From positions 493,829 to 557,828 of the forward strand of contig NW_025064893.1 of assembly GCF_019112545.1 (NCBI RefSeq): 64,000 nt of DNA, written 5' to 3'. This document shows, in pieces, positions 11,968 through 23,496 of the stretch (position 1 is the stretch's first letter; each line of letters starts with the position of its first letter). Position numbers and translations under genes: made by a program. The DNA is from Guyanagaster necrorhizus. Taxonomy: Eukaryota > Basidiomycota > Agaricomycetes > Agaricales > Physalacriaceae. A model generated the notes under the pieces. It searched no databases. It had not been told where the DNA came from and was given only the letters and a program-made list of their open reading frames with translations.

Positions 11968-12820
11968 GAAATTTCTCGCTGTCTTCAATAGTGAGCCTTT
12001 TGATTGTAGCCTTTATTCTATCTTACTAAATCATTAATTCCAGGCCACAGTAGTGCACATGCATCTGAATATGCTGCTGCCAATCTTCTCCAGCTGATTG
12101 AGAAGGCGCTGTGTGACATCGTCGAGGAGTTTCAAGGTCGATCTTGAGATACTCTCATCAGCAAGGTCAAGAATGTCTTGAGAGAACAGATCGAGGAATT
12201 TGATGAAGAGATAGGCAATGCTGTCAAGAATCTATGCTCAGATCCCTTCACTTTGAACTACCTGCAAGCAGTGGCCCTCATCAATGCCAATAAGCCAATT
12301 TTCCAGCGAGCATTTTCTGGCTCCATGCTGTCATTGGCTCTTATCAATGAGGAGCAAGAGAACATGTGGTTAGCTGGACTAGGTGATTCCACTGTTGGTA
12401 TGTTGTTATTCTCTATGCAAAGACAGGCTGTTCTGATGTTCAATTAGTAATATCCTGTGAAGATCCTGATGGGATAGGATATGGTGAGGGCCTCCTTACT
12501 CTTCATAGCATGTGTACTCTGAAGAAGTATCTTTCTATCACTATGATGCATCCCTTGGAGGAAAAGGAGACTATAATGGAAAATGGTCAGTTGTTGGGTG
12601 TGGTACCATACACAAGAGATATGTAGAAACCGATACATCTTATCCTTGTATTCACTGTTCCATGCTTACAGGTTTGGGTGACTATAGTCTCAAGTTCCCA
12701 TCAGAGTTCTCAATAGAGCTCTTCTTCAAACTCCTGAGAGGACAACAACTGCAACACTACTAGGATGGCATTTGGTATTACAATGTGATGCCACCATATG
12801 TCCTGAACTCGCTCAGCACC
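11968..12820 (+). pseudogene. PP2C phosphatase pseudogene, middle part between two retroelements
   Basis: It continues the exon cut at 7010. After GRRWKFLAVF the first metal-binding motif, spanning an intron at 11991-12043, reads N-S-H-S where the family has D-G-H-G; each change fits a G-to-A transition. Then come EYAAANLLQLIEKAL, a CGA-to-TGA stop near 12147, REQIEEFDEEIGNAVKNLC, FQRAFSGSMLSLALINEEQE and MWLAGLGDSTVG, followed by a likely intron. Further on GDYSLKFPSEF and PPYVLNSLS occur before the gypsy element A at 12821. The motif losses alone would remove phosphatase activity. Confidence 0.8.
12816..12820 (+). repeat. Target-site duplication of gypsy element A
   Basis: GCACC here and GCACT at 19223-19227, one C/T difference. 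Joining the flanks restores the PP2C frame (NSLSTHFIDL). Confidence 0.85.
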
Positions 12821-13344
12821 TGTTAAGCCCAAATCCCATGTGACAATCAACATGTGATAAACAGTTCGGTATCTCGCACTTCGGGTATGTCTGACTGAGT
12901 TCACTGATGTGTTGAGAGTCTTATGTGGTTCAAGGCCCGACGAATTAGTTGAGCTCGAGATAAGATGGTGGTGTGTAAACTTTAGTTCGAGACTGGGGTA
13001 TTACAGTGAGAACTGAGCTACTTAAATACTGTTGGCTATAAATAAACATTCACAAAAAGCTGTTGTCCTGCTGTGAGCTGTTTCCCCCTCTATGACTAGT
13101 CTCTTCACAAAAGCCCATTGTCCTGCTGTGTGCTGTTACTGCTGCGCCACAGTTGGAGGACAAAAAGAGTATTGTCTCTCCCTTCACAGCGCACAGCAGC
13201 GCAGTAGAACAAGGACTGATTGGGTTGCTGAGCTAAGCATTCCCATGGTTCTAAGCACTGGCCTAAGCACCCTGACTAAGCAAAGATAGGGGTCATTTCT
13301 GAGGAAGAAGAGAAAATAGAAGAAAAATAGGAAAAATCGTAACA
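12821..13344 (-). repeat. Element A LTR, left copy (3' LTR of the element)
   Basis: 524 bp, pairing with 18699-19222. A polypurine tract in element orientation (AAGGAGGGGGTAA) directly borders it at 13345-13357. Confidence 0.93.
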
Positions 13345-13364
13345 TTACCCCCTCCTTAAGACCA

Positions 13365-15300
13365 TCATCCCGATGGTTGAGTAAGGGGAGTCCTCCACCC
13401 TTTGGCAGGAGGTGGCCGATCTGCTGGACCCATCCGTTGATTGCATTGTTCGTAGTCATAGATTGCATCCTCGGTGTCCATGTATTTTTCGTTGACCCAC
13501 TGGTTTGATTCTGGTCTGTAGCCCTTCCAGCTGACTAGGTAGTCAACAGTTGTTTTCATGCCTCCGCCTCGTGCTTTAACCTTTCTGAGTTTGTGGTTTA
13601 GCACTTCCTCGATTTCATAGTGTTCCTCGTCGTCAATGAGTTCTGGTGGGGGAGGAGGCGGTGATTCCTGGCTTGGGAAGGCTGGTGCCAAGTATGGTGT
13701 CAACAATGTCTCATTGAAGACATTATGAATTTTCCAAGTTGCAGGGATCTGCAGCTTGTAAGCCGATTGGCCAATCCTTTTCAAGACTTCAGAGGGTCCC
13801 ATTCGTTTGTCTTGTCATACTGCTTTTTCATTGTTAAAGCAGCTTTGTCGAGGGCCGTCTTGGTCTCTTCATGGATTTTTGCCATGGTTGTAGCAAAATC
13901 CACGGATGCTGATGTAGTGTTCTGCCGTCCCACTTGTGCAACTGGTGGGTTGCATCCATAATTCACAAAGAATGGTGTTTTACCCGTTGCGGAGTGAATT
14001 CTGTTGTTATATTGGAATGCTGCTAATGCCAGCCATTCCGTCCAGTCATCTTGCCAATAACTGATGAAGAGTTGCAGATACTTTTTCAATTTCCTGGTTG
14101 GCCTGTTCCATTTGTGGGTGATATGCCGTTGAGGCATTCCTTTTGATGTTCAGGAGTCGGTACAAGTCGTCCAAGAACTTGGACGTGAATTGTGGTCTCC
14201 TGTCTGAGATCACTACTTGAGGCATGCCATACTTTTGTATAAACCTCATCTCGTAGTATCTTTGCCCATCCTTCGGATGTTAATTCTGTAGAGCAGGCGA
14301 TCGGGATGATTACCTTCGAGAAGCGATCGACTATGATGATGATTGCATTATAGCCATCGCTTTCAGGAAGTCCGGTTATCATATCCACCGAGATGTGGGT
14401 CCATGGTGATGAAGGGACCTCATTCGGATGGAGTGGAGCTGCCCTGGGTTGTGTTAAAGTCTTGCCTCACTGGCAAGTCTCACAAGCTTTGATGAAGCTT
14501 GTGATCCCTAGGGATATAGATTCGTCCATCATAATGAATCAACCCCCCTTCCTTCTTTAGTCCACGCTCATGATTGAGTGATGGAGCGATTCTTTGATCC
14601 CACTTGTGTGGATCTTGGGTGGTGCTTTTGATGCGTTCATGCATCTCTTCTTCCGTGGGCATCATCATGGGTCGGAAGTGTTCTGGTTGTAGTAATATGA
14701 CCTCCTTGTTGTTGTCTCCCCCTTGGTCATGGTCTGCCCTGCAGCGGGAGGAAGTCGGCCTTCTTGTTTGCTACTCCAGCCTTGTGGTGTAGCATGTACT
14801 CGTATTGGGATAATTCTGTGACCCATCTGGCTTGTTCTGCGATTAAGCTTTTGTGGTTGTCGGAAGTACCAGAGGCTCTGGTGATCTGTCCAGATCTCAA
14901 AAGTCTGGACTGCTCCAATGCGATAATGCCACCACTCAGCAAGAGCTAGCATTATGGCGAGGAGTTCCTTGTCGTAGATTTCATGGTTGTGCTCAGTCAC
15001 TGTGAGTGCCTTTGACATAAATGCAACTGATCATCATTTGTTGTCCTGTTCCTGTGAGAGTACGGCTCCAACTGCGCCCTCGCTGGAGTCGGCTTCCACT
15101 TGGAACTTCCCATCCTGACTTGGGATGGCTAGGATAATGTCCGTTGCCAGTCGCTGTTTCAGGTCGTTAAACGCCGCCCATTGGGAAATTCCCCAATTCC
15201 ATGGGGAATTTCCAGTTAGTTGTGTCATTGGTCGGACTATTTTGCTATAGTCCCGGATGAATCTTCGGTAGTTGGTGAAGCCGAAGAATGATTGTCTTCG
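13365..15300 (-). pseudogene. Element A Pol remnant: RNase H, integrase, chromodomain
   Basis: Read from right to left: the end of reverse transcriptase ([20 protein letters not shown]), RNase H ([38 protein letters not shown]), integrase pieces (VDMITGLPESDGYNAIIIIV, ISDRRPQF, AYHPQ), then a chromodomain (VDYLVSWKGYRPESNQW, 13365-13802). The order and the chromodomain place it in the chromovirus branch of Ty3/gypsy. Several frameshifts and stops break it, unlike elements B and C where Pol keeps one frame. The protein ends with GPADRPPPAKGW, a tail also seen in element C. Confidence 0.85.
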
Positions 15301-16320
15301 AGAAGCAATTGACAATAATGGTGGCATCATAGCCGTTGTTTTCGGGAAGTGTGGTTGTAGGTCCCTGTTGATGAAGGGTCCTTGTCTCGGTGCGGTAGTG
15401 CCGTTCCGGCTTTCCCCCTGCAAATCTTGACATATATGTGACATCATAGTTCGTCATGAGTCACGAATATCCCATCAAGCATGATTCTTCTGGGTGATCT
15501 GGTAGATCTCTGATCTGTCCAGATCTTCTAAGACCGACGTTACCTCAATAAGATAGTCCCATTACTCGAAGAGTGCGGGTATTATGGCGAGGAGTTTTGT
15601 AGGTCTTCTTCTGACGTTTTAAGTCAGAACGAGTGAGCATGGCCATCCGGGGATGGCCAATCTGCTGTAGGTGTGGTTTTCTGATGCCGAAGAGGGTTTA
15701 TTCGTAATTCATCCCTGATGAATCAATGTTCCTGTTGTTGGTGTGTTCCCATCACTGATTAAGTGATGGGATTCTGATCCTGTACCTTGGATCCTTCATT
15801 GATATGTTCATGTATCGTTCTTTTCCATGGCCATGACGATGCCATGGAAGGGTTCCGTTGGAGGATTATGGCTTCTCCTGCCATTTCCTCCCTGGCCGAA
15901 TCTACTCCAATGAGATAATATCGTTACTTGAAAAGTTCGATATTATGGCGAGAAGTTTTGTCGGTATTGTCCTTGGAGTGCGGTTCCAGTGACTCTCCAG
16001 AAATTCCCCGGTCTCTTGGGGAAGTTCCTAGTTTCTTTGTGTGTCATTTGGTGGGTTATGCTGATGAATGATCTGCCGTTAGAAGTTAATTAATCTGTGA
16101 AATTATAGTTCCTTCGTTTGTGATTCGTGGTATCTTGCCGGTTATGATTCCTGGTATGGAAATCGGTTGTCGGCCATGGGGTGTTGCTGGTGTTTCATCC
16201 CGTTGGTTCAAACAATGTTCATCTTGTTCGAAGAGTGGGGTTACTATAGAAAAGAAAATGTCAGTTAACTTAGTCTGTGGCTGAGTTTTTGCATTCGATC
16301 AGTGCTGTTCGGCGATCTAT
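15294..16320 (-). repeat. Scrambled partial copies of element A's own RNase H/integrase region
   Basis: At 15294-15420 the sequence jumps from reverse transcriptase into a diverged copy of the integrase segment also present at 14315-14480. Parts of 15480-15600 and 15900-15960 repeat the RNase H segment found at 14860-14960. Part of 15700-15860 resembles 14520-14690. The expected protease and reverse transcriptase are absent. No open frame of note is present. Confidence 0.6.
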
Positions 16321-16322
16321 AT

Positions 16323-18134
16323 TCAGATCCCTTTCTGGGTTCCCTTAGAGCTTCTTGCCCCTTCTCTGAGAAGACGTATGTCTTCGATATCTGTTGTGCC
16401 GGTGAATATCAGTGCTGGAGTTCCATGGCCATATGCCAAGACAATCGCCTCAGCCCTTTGCCGTTGTCGTTCTTTGTATATGTCGATGGTTTGGTCCTTC
16501 CATTCATCATAACCCCTTGGGACATACTGTTCCTTGTTTAGAATTGTCGTTAGGTAGACTGGTGGTAGTCCCATCTTGATACATTCGACCATGTATCCGG
16601 TGTCGGTGGTGTCATCCCGTACCCCAGTGAGTGTTGTGAGTTGCTCCAGCTTGGTGAAGTAGTCTGTAGTTGTTTTTCCCACCAGCCTAAGTTCATTCAT
16701 CTGTTGTTTGTGTATTTCCAGAATGGCTGGTTGTATCGTGGTGGTTATAGGGGTCGGGATTCCGCCATCAAGTGGTTGTGCCCATGCAGTTGTTCTTGTG
16801 TTGTTGGCTTCTGCCATATATGGTGGCAGCTGCTCGGCCAGGGTTTGCAGCACCGTTGGCAATTTTCTTTGGCTCAAATGTTGCCGGGCTGCCTGTGATC
16901 GGTTCCTGTTGAGCTGAGATGCCATTCCGGGGATGGCGTGGGTGTTATGTGGGTGCCAAAATGGTGCCGTCCAGGTTGATGGAGCCGTGGACACCAGTTT
17001 TGCGGATGGTGTGTTCGGCATCCACGGCTTGATTATCGTCCTTTTGCCATACCTTGGTTTGTATGGCTGTGTCAGCTCTATCTGATAATGCAAAAATTGT
17101 TGGTTAAAATTTAAAATGGCCTGCCTCTGGGCCACATGTTGCAAAACCTCCCCCACTCCCTGCCCTTCCATACTCTCTTCGGATTCAAAGCGAAGGTCCC
17201 CGACCTCCGCGATTGAACCCTCCTCTCTGTCACCCACGTCATCGTCCTGGTCCCATGTTTCCCCTCCGAGGAGAGAAATGTCGGCCAGGTCATAAATTGT
17301 CGGTCTGATGGGTCTCGGGTTGGTTACTTGGTCCAGCGTCCTCTGGCCCGGGGCGAGGAGAAGGCTCCTGCCCAGGCTGCTGTTGCTCGTGCTCGGCCTC
17401 TCCCCCTGTTGTGTCCGCCGCCATTGCTCGGCCATATCGACGGAAGTTTCGGTAAAATCGGGGTTGGAGAAAGAGGGCCACCACTGGTCCATCAAGAAAC
17501 CGTTTAAGGTCTCCTGTGGGGTCAATGTGTTGGCTGTCTCCTCCAATCGATCCCTGGTCTGCCGATATCCCGTTCCTGTGGCTTGGGATACTGTCAGTGT
17601 CTGCGATGGTATCCGTTCCGTATGATAGTGGGTGGTCATCATTGAGCTCGTCGTTGTCAGCGTTGAGCTCCTCTTGTCTTGGGACGTTGTCGCCCTGGAT
17701 GACTCTGTCGACAGGCATCACCCATGGGTCAGACTCAGTGTAAGAGGGGGTGGGCTGTTGGAATAGGGAGTCGAGGGTGCTGGTGTTGACCAACATGGTC
17801 ATGCTGATACTTTCGCTCTCTCTTTGCCGCTGTTCTGCCTCTCATGCCCTGAGATACCTCCCGAAGAGGTTGTTCTCCCTGTAAATTTCATTGTCGCTTC
17901 TGGTTTGATTGGTGAAGAGCCCGGCGAAGTTCCTGATGGGTTGTTGCTCCAACCAGTTGACCTCGACAGCAGCAGTCTGTCGTTCGCTGTTGTCATGGTT
18001 ACCGTGGATGCCATGTCCGATCTCTGTCCTGTTGTCAGTGCTGTTACCTCGTACTGACATTGTATGATGGGATCCCTGTGTCCTAGTACTGGTCCCGTGA
18101 GCCACCTGCGAGTCATCCAAGGAGTCTCTGGCAT
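16323..18134 (-). pseudogene. Element A Gag, deleted form without zinc knuckle
   Basis: One frame with a TGA at 17799-17801 (fits CGA). The 439-codon part 17642-16323 contains a proline/acid-rich region and the C-terminal Gag motif DYFTKLEQLTTLTGVRDDT and GYDEWKDQTIDIYKERQRQR, which aligns with Gag of B and C (GYDEWKEQIVEMYKEWQRQK in B). The central capsid-like segment seen in B and C (PFKEA..DI.RFL.DC.QYF) and the CCHC knuckle are missing, so this is an internal deletion derivative. The upstream part shares ETPWM..RW with element C. Confidence 0.75.
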
Positions 18135-18239
18135 GGCGCCTGCTGCTGGTGCCAGAGACGGGGGTTGGTGTCCTTGTTGCTCGAATACTGTGGGGGGGGG
18201 ATAGGATGTGGGAGTCGGTTCAGGGTCATCGAAACTCTA

Positions 18240-18642
18240 TTGCCCAAGGGTTTCTGGTGTCCTGAATGACTGCCGGTGGGGGTCGTGGGGGGTATACATG
18301 CTGCTGTGGTTGTTCCTCTTCTTCCATATGGTGTTCCGAAGACATTCTCCCAGAGACGTCTTCGGGGTCGACTCCCTCTGGCTGATGGGGCTGTTGGGAC
18401 ATTGAGGGTCGAGCCGAAGCAGGGATGTCATGAAGAGGAAGATCCGGTGTGACATTTCATAGAATGGCACGGATGCGCTGAAATTCATGATAGTGATGGA
18501 TAGACCAGGCGATGATCGATTGGTGTCCACGGCACAGCTGTATGAGCACTAATAGTCCGACCAGAATTCCAATGATGGAAACAAAGAGTATAAAGAACTC
18601 TTGAGTAAAGTTCAGGTTTGAAGGATTAAGCGCAGGGGGCAT
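18240..18642 (-). pseudogene. Element A ORF1: small membrane-segment protein upstream of Gag
   Basis: Starts with ATG at 18642, 56 nt inside the 5' LTR, with sequence MPPALNPSNLNFTQEF then a strongly hydrophobic stretch (FILFVSIIGILVGLLVLIQL). A basic/aromatic segment follows (QSIIAWSIHHYHEFQRIRAI), then a TGA that fits a CGA arginine, then PDLPLHDIPASARPS. Orthologous ORFs occur in elements B and C at the same distance from the LTR. I know no family for it. Gag lies in the +1 frame relative to it. Confidence 0.7.
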
Positions 18643-18684
18643 TCAGTTTCTCAGCATGATTGGGCTTGAGAAAGGGAATGTGAA

Positions 18685-18697
18685 AGTCTCGAACTAA
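18685..18697 (-). promoter_or_regulatory. Element A self-complementary primer-binding site
   Basis: In element orientation TTAGTTCGAGACT lies one base after the 5' LTR. Its exact complement AGTCTCGAACTAA occurs inside the LTR (18860-18872 on the complementary strand), about 35 bp after the TATA-like TATTTAAG, where the transcript should begin. This is the arrangement of self-priming Tf1/sushi elements. Confidence 0.75.
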
Positions 18698-18698
18698 T

Positions 18699-19222
18699 TG
18701 TTAAGCCCAAATCCCACATGACAATCAACACATGATAAACAGTTCGGTACCTCGCACTTTGGGTATGTTCGACTGAGTTCACTGATGTGTTGAGAGTCTT
18801 ATGTGGTTCAAGGCCCGACGAATTAGTTGAGCTCGAGATAAGATGGTGGTGTGTAAACTTTAGTTCGAGACTGGGGTATTACAGTGAGAACTGAGCTACT
18901 TAAATACTGTTGGCTATAAATAAACATTCACAAAAAGCTGTTGTCCTGCTGTGAGCTGTTTCCCCCTCTATGACTAGTCTCTTCACAAAAGCCCATTGTC
19001 CTGCTGTGTGCTGTTACTGCTGTGCCACAGTTGGAGGACAAAAAGAGTATTATCTCTCCCTTCACAGCGCACAGCAGCACAGTAGAATAAGGACCGATTG
19101 GGTTGCTGAGCTAAGCATTCCCACGGTCCTAAGCGCTGGTCTAAGCACCCTGACTAAGCAAAGATAGGGGTCATTTCCGAGGAAGAAGAGAAAATAGAAG
19201 AAAAATAGGAAAAATCATAACA
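18699..19222 (-). repeat. Element A LTR, right copy (5' LTR of the element)
   Basis: 524 bp. In element orientation it has TATTTAAGTAG and, about 35 bp later, the sequence complementary to the primer-binding site. It ends at the duplicated GCACT. Confidence 0.93.
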
Positions 19223-19598
19223 GCACTCATTTTATTGACCTCACTGAGCTTCGACTGCACAAGTCAACTCTGGTTCTATATACCCATGGTGTCAATGCTA
19301 TTGTGGAAGGTGAGGCTATAGTCAATCAGAGGGTCAAAAAGCTGGATAGACCTGATCCTTCTATCATTGTGGGGAGACTTGTTGGCAGCTAGGTTGATGA
19401 AGCCTTTGCTCAAAGACTCTTGGCCATAGTGTTGAAGTTGGCTGGATGGGGCCAGATGGAAACCAGGCTGTAGAGCTACTAGAGAACTTGGTAGCTGGGA
19501 CTTTGGTGGAAATATTTGCCAAGTTTCTTGGGCCTGCAGAACATGGGCAAAGAGATGACATGACAATTCTTTGGTATGAATGGGTGCCAAGGACTTAA
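19223..19598 (+). pseudogene. PP2C phosphatase pseudogene, 3' part
   Basis: It continues the gene across element A: HFIDLTELRLHKSTLVLYTH, GVNAIVEGEAIVNQRVKKLD, then after a stop and a frame change GWMGPDGNQAVELLENLVAG and RDDMTILWYEW before the stop at 19596-19598. The final DDMTI matches the DD[IT]T metal-binding end of PP2C enzymes, and THGVNAIV replaces the usual TDGV(D/N)AIV, one Asp lost to His. The three PP2C parts together cover nearly the whole catalytic domain. Confidence 0.78.
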
Positions 19599-20385
19599 TT
19601 TTCTCTTGTTTTGTAATCATGTATCCTGTGGAATTGATGGAATGTTCTTTTTGTTGTAGTTCTAAAATGCATGTGTCTCAATGATACAGTGACAGCCTGA
19701 TCCAAAATTAGTGTTCTCACCATCATCAGACTGATTTTGGATGCATGGGTCACTTGATTTTCATTGACAATCACAATGTATATAGTAAGCAAAAAATCTG
19801 TGTAGATGATTGCAGCAGCCAGGGAAAGTGAAAAAGAAGCTAGCTGCATGGCATTGGAGCAATAATTACTAATCCCTGGCATATGAGCACAATAGTATGA
19901 GCCTAACAGCCTTTGCAGGCTGCATGATAGCAGGCAAGTGTTGTTCATTGAGAGTCAGAGTTCATTGCCCCACCATAAGTATGCTACATCAACACCACAA
20001 TCTTTGGTAATGATGGTTTCAAGATAATATTGTACTGGATTTGTTCTACATAAAGTGCTGACTATTCAGTCAGATCAGGTGCCAAAGTCCATCTCTGCTC
20101 TTCTTTCAATCAATGGTACTGGGACTACCATCCCAGAATTAACCAACAATAAGGTCAAGGACATCCTCTAATTTCTGGATGGACTACTGAACAAAACGGT
20201 CCTCACTGGATCATCACACAGTCAGAGGGTCTATTTGCTTCCAATAAACTGTCTGCAACTGAAGTTGCTTCTAGGATTTTATACCAGAGTAGTGGCTATA
20301 ATGATGTGGACCCTTGGTTTATAAATTACTCTCTGCTGATGTTGTGCCTTTCTAATGAGTTGAAATTCTGTCTAGTTTTGAGCAA
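19599..20385. other. No recognised gene
   Basis: A minus-strand frame of 117 codons (19595-19948) is rich in hydrophobic residues but matches nothing I know. A plus-strand stretch at about 20180-20350 reads NGPHWIITQSEGLFASNKLS in one frame and looks like decayed coding sequence of unknown kind. The region is CpG-poor. Confidence 0.35.
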
Positions 20386-21010
20386 AAACCATGGAAATTC
20401 TTGCAGGCCACACTTCTTCATTGTCATCATCTTACTCTTATATGCCATGGCAACTTTTATCCTTTTCTACAACTGGAGACAGTGCACTCTTTATTTTATT
20501 GCCCATGGGCAAAACTTGTGGATGAAATATGATGCCTACTCACATGAATCCTTGCCAATGATCTTGATAGAGAATATTAATGGTGTTTTGAGCACTCTCC
20601 TGGTAGATGCCACTTTGGTATGATGTTTTCTTTCCTTCACATACAGCTTGCTCAATAAATTTGTAGATTTGGTGTTGTTGGAATGTTTGGGGATGGTCTT
20701 GGCATGTTGTGTTCATTCTGACCATCTGTACTACTTTGGTGCTCAGTAAGTCTGTAATACAATTGGTCACATAGGATTTGGGTAAATCTATTATCTGCAA
20801 CTCATCTCCACACATCTAGTTATTAGAGGAATTATACTCTACAATAATGTTTTTGGCAACATACCAGATGCATCAGATCTTTACATGCTGAACTCTGTTG
20901 ACTGGGCTGTGCTTTATACTTCACTCATATTGGCTACCCTACTATGATGCATGATTTTCATTATTTACTGCATCCTCAAAGTCAGTGGCATCATGGAAGG
21001 ATTCCACACA
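20386..21010 (+). pseudogene. Decayed copy of a fungal multi-spanning membrane protein family
   Basis: Segments match, in order, the better copy on the minus strand at 33164-34661: FFIVIILLLYAMATFILFYN with HGQNLWMKY (ITIVITLLYIFTIINFALAW, NGQSFWTAY there), then after a possible intron IWCCWNVWGWSWHVVFIL (IWRCWIVWSQHWLSILPP there), then DWAVLYTSLILATLL, a stop, and CMIFIIYCILKVSG. The family is a seven-helix-like uncharacterised group common in Agaricomycetes, known to me only as hypothetical proteins. Several stops make this copy non-functional. Confidence 0.6.
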
Positions 21011-21218
21011 TATAGCAGAGTCAAAATATCAGGGCAATTAGTGCCTACCCTAGTATAATATCAGAGGAATATATGTAAGTACTGTGAACAAGAGTGAGTA
21101 ATACAATAAGCAAACACTGTAAGGTATACATACCTCAGTGGGGCACAACAATAGCATGAGGTACACAGGTAACTATGGCAAGGCCTTATAGTGATTGAGT
21201 AGAGACAGGAGGTGGTAG

Positions 21219-21243
21219 ATATATATATATCAAATATATATAA
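21219..21243. repeat. AT dinucleotide microsatellite
   Basis: An interrupted TA repeat (TATATATATATATC then AAATATATATAAG). Nothing else is seen in 21011-21680 apart from short chance frames. Confidence 0.7.
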
Positions 21244-21680
21244 GGTAAGTAAGATCAAAGGGGTATACTGCTTCCTTCATGAGTCTATGTTCAGATCTTT
21301 CTGCATTAGAAGCAAAAGGTGCCAGAATTTCATCTGTGGATAGAGAACTTGGAAACTGATATGCGGCACAAGGGCAACTCGCTTTGCCAGTGCGCCAGCC
21401 ACTGCTGCATCCGAACCCTAACCTCATCTGCTGATAGTACCGGCCCGGGTCTGCCACCAATGAATCTTCAAGTGAATTCATTCTTCATCTACCATGTGCA
21501 CCTCCGATGCACTTTGCTTCTTGCCCTACCCTCCATTCGATGGTATGTTGACCAGCCACCTGGCAAGGATGGATAAACATCGCCGTAATTCCGGTAGCGA
21601 TGGATTATCGGGAGTTTGGATACTACTGTGTTAGGGTTGCCGTGCTTCCTTCCTTTACCGCGAAGGGAGTTACGTCTTGA

Positions 21681-23496
21681 ATGCAGCGTGGTACTGCCAT
21701 GTTGAGTGCAGCAGAATTTAAGAAACGACTTCACGGATGGCTGAGCTATGCTTCCGCAAGGTAAGTCATGGTCACCGAATAGTACTGTAGCGCTGATGTT
21801 CCTACATGGTAGCAAAGTATTCGTCATCGTATCGTTGACGCTGTTTTTACCGATATTTCTAGAGCAATTTGCACGAGATAACGTGCGTCTACTCGCGGGA
21901 TAACTTTCCTTGCCGCTCATCGTTCGGTAGGGATTTCTACTGCCCGACAGAACGACCCCATGCTCAACAGTGGCAAAAATTCTGCACGTGAATGATTCCC
22001 CTGAGAGATGTATAGTGAAACTCGGATTTCTGTGGATAGATACCGCTAGCTTCAGGTGCGTGGGCAGCGACTTTCTGAAATGAAACGATCCTGATATATC
22101 TTATCTTAAGTCTCTACGTGTACTCGATATCCGTCGCACTCCAAGCGTTGACGGTGATTTCTGTGGGAGGCATCGCTGATAATTGTGTGCATCCATGAGC
22201 TCCTTGGATCCCCCATATCTGACTTTCTGTGGGCAGCGGCCCATCGCAAACGGCTTCTCCTTACCTTTGCGTTACAGGGAGCTTTCGCCGCAGTTCTCTT
22301 CCTGATACTACCATCATCTTCGCCGTTATGGTTTCTTTCTGCATTTCTGGCAATATGCGCTAACGTAGGGTTTGGCGTTTCTGTCGTTGCCATGAACGTA
22401 TATTTGCCATCTCTAGCAAGGGACTCGCCGGAAGTGGCTGAGCTGTGTTTACAACTTGAAACCAGCCAGGACGCCGAAGACTCGGAGCTTGTTGATAATG
22501 GCCGTACCGCATCTGAAGCGCACACCGAAGGCGTTGAAGAGCCCCTTATATCAAGGAACCGAGCGGAAAGTTCAGAACTACGAGTTCGCTATGACAACGA
22601 GCTTTCTTGGGCTACCTCTCGTATCTCATCCCTGGGCATAGCTCTTGGGTATGGCGCTGCCATATGTCTATTGCTAGTAGCCCTGATACCTGTGACGAAG
22701 CTCAAAGGTAGCACCTTCTCCCTCCGTTTAACCATCGGATTGGGTGGAATACGGTGGGCCGTCTTTTCAATTCCCGCTGCTGTGTGGCTGCCTGATCCCA
22801 CTGCTTTGGCAACCTCGGGAGCCTCCGAGAGTGCTATATGGATCGATAGCTCGGATATCACTGACGGTAAACGGAGCATACGAACTGACGTCGTCGCAGC
22901 CTGGAAACGCTTAGGTGGTATGCTATGCTGGCAGGAAATCAAGAAACTCCGCAACACATTCAAGTACTTGGCGGCGTGGTTTTTGCTTTCTGATGGTACG
23001 TGGGGTGTTGGCGATGTAGCTATGAGTCTGAGTAAGTCTTCTTTAGGGTTTACGACTATAACCTTCACTGCAATTCTTTTTTGCAAAACGTCGTTGAATA
23101 TGCGGCCTTCAGCGCTCATATTGATCGGAGTGTTGACGCCATGCACTGGGATACTTGGATCTCTGTTATGGCCTATGATCCAGCGCAAGTTTCTGTCAAA
23201 CCTCAAAATTCTCATCATCCTTGTCATCCTTTGCTCCGCCATACCTGCGTACGGATGCCTTGGATTTGTCTTTCAGGGTAGGACAAGTTTTGGTGGGCTG
23301 ACATCTCAAAGAGAAATGTTTGGTTTGGCCGTCGATTTTGGTATATTCTCTTCGTTACAGCATTCTTTGACATCGCCCTGACGAGGGTTTTATAGGCTGC
23401 GTATACGGTGCTTTTCAGAGTTATGCCCGTGCCTTTTATGCCGAACTTCTCCCTCCTGGGGAAGAGGCCCGATGGTCCGTTCCGCGAAACATCTAA
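21681..23496 (+). CDS. ATG22: Autophagy-related protein 22 (Atg22), C-terminus shortened
   Basis: Vacuolar MFS-type transporter that exports amino acids after autophagic breakdown. Exons 21681-21760, 21813-21882, 21931-22055, 22111-22184, 22237-22995, 23047-23340 and 23396-23496 join into 501 codons; introns are 48-55 bp with GT-AG ends. The start may instead be the in-frame ATG at 21699. Family motifs cross the splice sites: GWLSYASASKVFVIVSLTLF, FLEQFARDNGFLLPDRTTPC, GFLWIDTASFSLYVYSISVA, LQALTVISVGGIADNSAHRK, WATSRISSLGIALGYGAA, LLSDGFTTITFTAIL and FQSYARAFYAELLPPGEEAR. After that the family continues with WYGLFSITDK and the last two helices; here the frame ends in WSVPRNI and a stop. So the last 60-70 residues are lost or lie behind an intron I cannot place. 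Confidence 0.85.

Larger units (their letters stand above)
12821..19222 (-). mobile_element. Ty3/gypsy chromovirus A, rearranged, inserted in the PP2C gene
   Basis: Two 524-bp LTRs (TGTTAAGCCC to ATCRTAACA on the plus strand) bound an element that reads on the minus strand: ORF1, Gag, a scrambled central part, RNase H, integrase and chromodomain. Protease and most of reverse transcriptase are missing and replaced by partial copies of the RNase H to integrase region, so this copy cannot encode its own replication. LTR differences are nearly all transitions at CpG or its products. Confidence 0.92.

Noticed and set aside
22185..22236. Apparent N-terminus of the Atg22 open frame starting in this stretch
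   Set aside because: It is a 52-bp intron (GTGTGC...GGGCAG); removing it gives GGIADNSAHRKR, which matches the family.
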